Assembly: GCA_024235175.1 (NCBI GenBank)
Contig: JACKMX010000004.1
Span: forward strand, 124,001 to 188,000
Direction of reading: 5' to 3'
Length of the DNA stretch: 64,000 bases
Source: Chromatiaceae bacterium
GTDB taxonomy: Bacteria; Pseudomonadota; Gammaproteobacteria; Chromatiales; Chromatiaceae
A program made the translations under genes and the position numbers. Below are positions 60,101-64,000 of the stretch, piece after piece (position 1 is the stretch's first letter; the number at the start of each line of letters is the position of its first letter). Under the pieces are notes generated by a model. The model was not told the DNA's origin. It did not search any database and worked only from the letters and a program-made list of their open reading frames with translations.

Positions 60101-63100
60101 TCGTCGACCGTTGCAGTGGAGACGACTTCCAGCGTCGGTGCGTCATTGATGTCGTTGACCGTCACGCTGACGGTTTTGACCACCTGGGCGCCGTCGTCGT
60201 CGGTGGTGGTGACGGTGATGGTATCTGCTCCGTTGAAGTCGGCGTTCGGTGTGTAGGTGATCTCGCCGGAGTTCCCGTCGACCGTGACCGTGCCGTTGGC
60301 CGCACTGGCCGTGGTCGATACCGTGCCGTCCAGATCGCCCGCGCTGAAGCTGATCGTCTTGGATCCATCTTCGTCGACCGTTGCAGTTGATACGACTTCC
60401 AGCGTCGGTGCATCGTTGATGTCGTTGACCGTCACGCTGACGGTTTTGACCACCTGGGTACCGTCGTCATCGGTGGTCGTGACCGTTATCGTGTCGCTGC
60501 CGTTGAAATTGGTATCCGGTGTATAGGTGATCTCGCCGGAGTTCCCGTCGACCGTGACCGTGCCGTTGGCCGCACTGGCCGTGGTCGATACCGTGCCGTC
60601 CAGATCGCCCGCGCTGAAGCTGATCGTCTTGGATCCATCCTCGTCGACCGTTGCAGTGGAGACGACTTCCAGCGTCGGTGCGTCATTGATGTCGTTGACC
60701 GTCACGCTGACGGTTTTGACCACCTGGGCGCCGTCGTCGTCGGTGGTGGTGACGGTGATGGTATCTGCTCCGTTGAAGTCGGCGTTCGGTGTGTAGGTGA
60801 TCTCGCCGGAGTTCCCGTCGACCGTGACCGTGCCGTTGGCCGCACTGGCCGTGGTCGATACCGTGCCGTCCAGATCGCCCGCGCTGAAGCTGATGGTTTT
60901 ACTGCCGTCTTCATCAACGGTGGCGGTCGATACCACTTCCAGCGTCGGTGCATCGTTGATGTCGTTGACCGTCACGCTGACGGTTTTGACCACCTGGGCG
61001 CCGTCGTCATCGGTGGTGGTGACCGTGATGGTATCTGCTCCGTTGAAGTCGGCGTTCGGTGTGTAGGTGATCTCGCCGGAGTTCCCGTCGACCGTGACCG
61101 TGCCGTTGGCCGCACTGGCCGTGGTCGATACCGTGCCGTCCAGATCGCCCGCGCTGAAGCTGATCGTCTTGGATCCATCTTCGTCGACCGTTGCAGTTGA
61201 TACGACTTCCAGCGTCGGTGCATCGTTGATGTCGTTGACCGTCACGCTGACGGTTTTGACCACCTGGGCGCCGTCGTCATCGGTGGTGGTGACCGTGATG
61301 GTATCTGCTCCGTTGAAGTCGGCGTTCGGTGTGTAGGTGATCTCGCCGGAGTTCCCGTCGACCGTGACCGTGCCGTTGGCCGCACTGGCCGTGGTCGATA
61401 CCGTGCCGTCCAGATCGCCCGCGCTGAAGCTGATGGTTTTACTGCCGTCTTCATCAACGGTGGCGGTCGATACCACTTCCAGCGTCGGTGCATCGTTGAT
61501 GTCGTTGACCGTCACGCTGACGGTTTTGACCACCTGGGCGCCGTCGTCATCGGTGGTGGTGACGGTGATGGTATCTGCTCCGTTGAAGTCGGCGTTCGGC
61601 GTATAGGTGATCTCGCCGGAGTTCCCGTCGACCGTGACCGTGCCGTTGGCCGCACTGGCCGTGGTCGATACCGTGCCGTCCAGATCGCCCGCGCTGAAGC
61701 TGATGGTTTTACTGCCGTCTTCATCAACGGTGGCGGTCGATACCACTTCCAGCGTCGGTGCATCGTTGATGTCGTTGACCGTCACGCTGACGGTTTTGAC
61801 CACCTGGGCGCCGTCGTCATCGGTGGTGGTGACCGTGATGGTATCTGCTCCGTTGAAGTCGGCGTTCGGTGTGTAGGTGATCTCGCCGGAGTTCCCGTCG
61901 ACCGTGACCGTGCCGTTGGCCGCACTGGCCGTGGTCGATACCGTGCCGTCCAGATCGCCCGCGCTGAAGCTGATGGTTTTACTGCCGTCTTCATCAACGG
62001 TGGCGGTCGATACCACTTCCAGCGTCGGTGCATCGTTGATGTCGTTGACCGTCACGCTGACGGTTTTGACCACCTGGGCGCCGTCGTCATCGGTGGTCGT
62101 GACCGTTATCGTGTCGCTGCCGTTGAAATTGGTATCCGGTGTGTAGGTGATCTCGCCGGAGTTCCCGTCGACCGTGACCGTGCCGTTGGCCGCACTGGCC
62201 GTGGTCGATACCGTGCCGTCCAGATCGCCCGCGCTGAAGCTGATGGTTTTACTGCCATCCTCGTCGACCGTTGCAGTTGATACGACTTCCAGCGTCGGTG
62301 CATCGTTGATGTCGTTGACCGTCACGCTGACGGTTTTGACCACCTGGGCGCCGTCGTCATCGGTGGTGGTGACGGTGATGGTATCTGCTCCGTTGAAGTC
62401 GGCGTTCGGCGTATAGGTGATCTCGCCGGAGTTCCCGTCGACCGTGACCGTGCCGTTGGCCGCACTGGCCGTGGTCGATACCGTGCCGTCCAGATCGCCC
62501 GCGCTGAAGCTGATCGTCTTGGATCCATCCTCGTCGACCGTTGCAGTGGAGACGACTTCCAGCGTCGGTGCGTCATTGATGTCGTTGACCGTCACGCTGA
62601 CGGTTTTGACCACCTGGGCGCCGTCGTCGTCGGTGGTGGTGACGGTGATCGTGTCGCTGCCGTTGAAGTTCTGATTCGGCGTATAGGTGATCTCGCCCGA
62701 GTTCCCATCGACCGTGACCGTGCCGTTGGCCGCACTGGCCGTGGTCGATACCGTGCCGTCCAGATCGCCCGCGCTGAAGCTGATGGTTTTACTGCCGTCT
62801 TCGTCGACCGTTGCAGTTGATACGACTTCCAGCGTCGGTGCATCGTTGATGTCGCTGACCGTCACGCTGACGGTTTTGACCACCTGGGCACCGTCGTCAT
62901 CGGTGGTCGTGACCGTTATCGTGTCGCTGCCGTTGAAATTGGTATCCGGTGTATAGGTGATCTCGCCCGAGTTCCCGTCGACCGTGACCGTGCCGTTGGC
63001 CGCACTGGCCGTGGTCGATACCGTGCCGTCCAGATCGCCCGCGCTGAAGCTGATGGTTTTACTGCCGTCCTCGTCGACCGTTGCAGTTGATACGACTTCC

Positions 63101-64000
63101 AGCGTCGGTGCATCGTTGATGTCGCTGACCGTCACGCTGACGGTTTTGACCACCTGGGCGCCGTCGTCGTCGGTGGTGGTGACGGTGATGGTATCTGCTC
63201 CGTTGAAGTCGGCGTTCGGTGTGTAGGTGATCTCGCCGGAGTTCCCGTCGACCGTGACCGTGCCGTTGGCCGCACTGGCAATGGTATGAACAGTATCCCC
63301 CGCATCAACATCAACTGCGTTAAAGCTGATAACCTTGGAGCCATCTTCTTCCACCGTCACAATGGAGACTACTTCCAATGTCGGAGTTTCATTTATATCT
63401 TCAACTTCAATGTAAAATACTTTTACAAAAGAGTTTCCAGCCGTATCCGTGACTTTAAGTGCTACTGAATGAGTCTGCGATTCCTCATAGTCAATATTCG
63501 CTCCCTTCTTCAGAAAAAGTTGATTGCCAACCAGCTCGAATATCCCTGATGGATCATTGTCAATCGAATAGGTGAGCGTCTCTCCTGGATTCGGATCAAT
63601 GCCCGTTATAACCGCAACAAGCGTACCGCCTTCTGCTCCTTCAACTATCCCTGCCGCATCTATTGTAATGTCGCTTGGTTGATAGTTAATTTCACTCTCT
63701 TTTTGCGGTCCATTTGTTGAGGGTACTCTCGCTTCCGCTGCCTTGTTTATCAGCTCTGAGTCCGCTAGCACCGGCGCGTCAACTGATGTCTGCTCCACCT
63801 CTAAGGGTGACGCCTGTTGCACAGGGTGGGCCTGTCGCATGCCGGAATCAGAAAAGTCACCAAAGCCGGATTCAGGATCAGAAACTGATTCTGATAGAGT
63901 ATTTGGCGTTAAATCGAAACCCGAGTTTTCTTCTGTAATCCCCTCCCTCAGACTGGAAAAACTAAAAGCATCTGCAACCGGATCTGAAGCGGAGTTCCCT
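57178..64000 (-). CDS. Giant RTX-type repeat protein, partial (N-terminus off the window)
   Basis: The frame is open from the stop at 57178 to the right edge, giving about 2273 visible residues; the true start is beyond 64000. Order from N to C: a Ser/Asp-rich stretch, a cadherin-like domain (ITIDAAGIVEGAEGG; YSIDNDPSGIFELVGNQL), eighteen repeats of about 90 residues of cadherin/VCBS type (FNGADTITVTTTDDDGAQVV; VTVNDINDAPTLEVV), a lectin-like globular part, and RTX nonapeptides (GSTGDDLILG, GGQGSDHIEGGSGDDVISGG). The C-terminus is a type I secretion signal type. It is therefore a calcium-binding, ABC-exported adhesin or biofilm protein. No hlyB/tolC-type transport gene is visible. The repeat array is described separately. 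Confidence 0.9.
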   Translation of the reverse strand, partial: GNSASDPVADAFSFSSLREGITEENSGFDLTPNTLSESVSDPESGFGDFSDSGMRQAHPVQQASPLEVEQTSVDAPVLADSELINKAAEARVPSTNGPQKESEINYQPSDITIDAAGIVEGAEGGTLVAVITGIDPNPGETLTYSIDNDPSGIFELVGNQLFLKKGANIDYEESQTHSVALKVTDTAGNSFVKVFYIEVEDINETPTLEVVSIVTVEEDGSKVISFNAVDVDAGDTVHTIASAANGTVTVDGNSGEITYTPNADFNGADTITVTTTDDDGAQVVKTVSVTVSDINDAPTLEVVSTATVDEDGSKTISFSAGDLDGTVSTTASAANGTVTVDGNSGEITYTPDTNFNGSDTITVTTTDDDGAQVVKTVSVTVSDINDAPTLEVVSTATVDEDGSKTISFSAGDLDGTVSTTASAANGTVTVDGNSGEITYTPNQNFNGSDTITVTTTDDDGAQVVKTVSVTVNDINDAPTLEVVSTATVDEDGSKTISFSAGDLDGTVSTTASAANGTVTVDGNSGEITYTPNADFNGADTITVTTTDDDGAQVVKTVSVTVNDINDAPTLEVVSTATVDEDGSKTISFSAGDLDGTVSTTASAANGTVTVDGNSGEITYTPDTNFNGSDTITVTTTDDDGAQVVKTVSVTVNDINDAPTLEVVSTATVDEDGSKTISFSAGDLDGTVSTTASAANGTVTVDGNSGEITYTPNADFNGADTITVTTTDDDGAQVVKTVSVTVNDINDAPTLEVVSTATVDEDGSKTISFSAGDLDGTVSTTASAANGTVTVDGNSGEITYTPNADFNGADTITVTTTDDDGAQVVKTVSVTVNDINDAPTLEVVSTATVDEDGSKTISFSAGDLDGTVSTTASAANGTVTVDGNSGEITYTPNADFNGADTITVTTTDDDGAQVVKTVSVTVNDINDAPTLEVVSTATVDEDGSKTISFSAGDLDGTVSTTASAANGTVTVDGNSGEITYTPNADFNGADTITVTTTDDDGAQVVKTVSVTVNDINDAPTLEVVSTATVDEDGSKTISFSAGDLDGTVSTTASAANGTVTVDGNSGEITYTPNADFNGADTITVTTTDDDGAQVVKTVSVTVNDINDAPTLEVVSTATVDEDGSKTISFSAGDLDGTVSTTASAANGTVTVDGNSGEITYTPDTNFNGSDTITVTTTDDDGTQVVKTVSVTVNDINDAPTLEVVSTATVDEDGSKTISFSAGDLDGTVSTTASAANGTVTVDGNSGEITYTPNADFNGADTITVTTTDDDGAQVVKTVSVTVNDINDAPTLEVVSTATVDEDGSKTISFSAGDLDGTVSTTASAANGTVTVDGNSGEITYTPNADFNGADTITVTTTDDDGAQVVKTVSVTVNDINDAPTLEVVSTATVDEDGSKTISFSAGDLDGTVSTTASAANGTVTVDGNSGEITYTPDTNFNGSDTITVTTTDDDGAQVVKTVSVTVSDINDAPTLEVVSTATVDEDGSKTISFSAGDLDGTVSTTASAANGTVTVDGNSGEITYTPNADFNGADTITVTTTDDDGAQVVKTVSVTVNDINDAPTLEVVSTATVDEDGSKTISFSAGDLDGTVSTTASAANGTVTVDGNSGEITYTPNADFNGADTITVTTTDDDGAQVVKTVSVTVNDINDAPTLEVVSTATVDEDGSKTISFSAGDLDGTVSTTASAANGTVTVDGNSGEITYTPDTNFNGSDTITVTTTDDDGAQVVKTVSVTVNDINDAPTLEVVSTATVDEDGSKTISFSAGDLDGTVSTTASAANGTVTVDGNSGEITYTPDTNFNGSDTITVTTTDDDGAQVVKTVSVTVNAVADAPTLTVTLGNPSAVSGQDCSANGSYANWQASGVGMHAFTAGTGFVDAEGKLNLAAANGTVGDEPGLTAEGIGVVNSTPGGQASYQLEYGGGQSEALALDLNGPVSSAQVTLSRIYGSEGGAGEDARYSLFDADGNLVGSGSVDSSTLPNTGGQINLNLTANTSFQYVVFTATGDNGYSGSDFKIKSIDYSIDADIEYPLEINAALNDLDGSETLSITVEGLPDGAVLSAGSDNGDGSWTLEGNQLNGLTLTVPENLSTGFDLTVSATATESDGGTAVSSSSVRIEPLNAIIGSTGDDLILGTNSGDLLDGAEGNDQLEGLEGDDILNGGQGSDHIEGGSGDDVISGGAGDDVAGGGDGNDTYIFNPFEGNDSFDGGSGGGWTDVIRLDANADPGADPDNPWTISIDGEQVQYDLAAHALELNPDTSGVITLSDGSELTFDGIERIEW
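58525..63395 (-). repeat. Tandem array of eighteen ~270-bp coding repeats
   Basis: Eighteen units of 270 bases (the N-terminal one is 6 bases longer and divergent) encode cadherin-like domains inside the giant protein. Seventeen are nearly identical in sequence. Two variants of one segment alternate: NADFNGADTI (A) and DTNFNGSDTI (B), with one NQNFNGSDTI. The order from N to C is A B Q A B A A A A A B A A B A A B B. The length in DNA is exactly periodic, which favours unequal recombination. Confidence 0.95.

Noticed and set aside
58246..63226. Many 83-89-residue readings at 270-base steps on both strands
   Set aside because: Antisense and frame-shifted echoes of the tandem coding repeats.
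58525..63395. Regular spacing suggestive of a CRISPR array
   Set aside because: The period is 270 bases with coding continuity and no unique spacers between identical short repeats.

Overview
The window reads as a chromosomal segment of a motile, sulfur-oxidising, facultatively anaerobic gammaproteobacterium, probably close to the Chromatiales/Sedimenticola type. That placement is inferred from gene content: a polar-flagellum/chemotaxis supercluster of Pseudomonas/Vibrio order (flhA-flhF-fleN-fliA-cheYZAB-motCD-parC-parP-cheW), a soluble NAD-linked [NiFe] hydrogenase, the rhd-tusA-dsrE2 sulfur-transfer set, anaerobic ubiquinone genes ubiT/U/V, siroheme synthase and glycolate oxidase. No rRNA or tRNA gene was seen.

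Layout. 1-19.6 kb (all minus strand): late flagellar export and switch genes fliLMNOPQR-flhBA, then flhF-fleN-fliA, then chemotaxis and stator genes, ending in a gene cut by the left edge. 19.9-25.5 kb: a small exported protein with Trp-anchored 11-residue repeats, then hoxF-hoxU-hoxY-hoxH and a maturation protease. 25.7-33.5 kb: DUF2892 protein, AI-2E-type permease, LysR regulator, FadL-like porin, rhd-tusA-dsrE2, cysG and ubiT. 33.5-36.8 kb: ubiU and ubiV, with two palindromic miniature elements (MITE-like) and a multi-hairpin repeat around them. 37.0-40.8 kb: glcDEF. 

41.2-48.4 kb is an accessory island. Its plus-strand cargo genes each follow attC-like palindromes, suggesting integron gene cassettes without a visible integrase. 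Two insertion sequences break two of these genes, and both reading frames can be restored exactly by removing the insertion. 48.4-57 kb: a very large NAD-glutamate dehydrogenase, a second inverted copy of the first MITE, and the housekeeping set dnaX-ybaB-recR. 57.2-64 kb: the 3' part of a giant type I-secreted RTX protein with eighteen repeats of about 90 residues, cut by the right edge.

Physiology as a whole (inference): polar flagellum with pole-anchored chemoreceptor arrays, energy from reduced sulfur and H2, quinone synthesis without O2, and a large surface or secreted adhesin. The most unusual material is the repeat and mobile DNA: a MITE landing on the ubiV start codon, the 267-bp inverted MITE pair, the cassette island with nested insertions, the 11-mer Trp-repeat protein and the mosaic repeat array of the giant protein.
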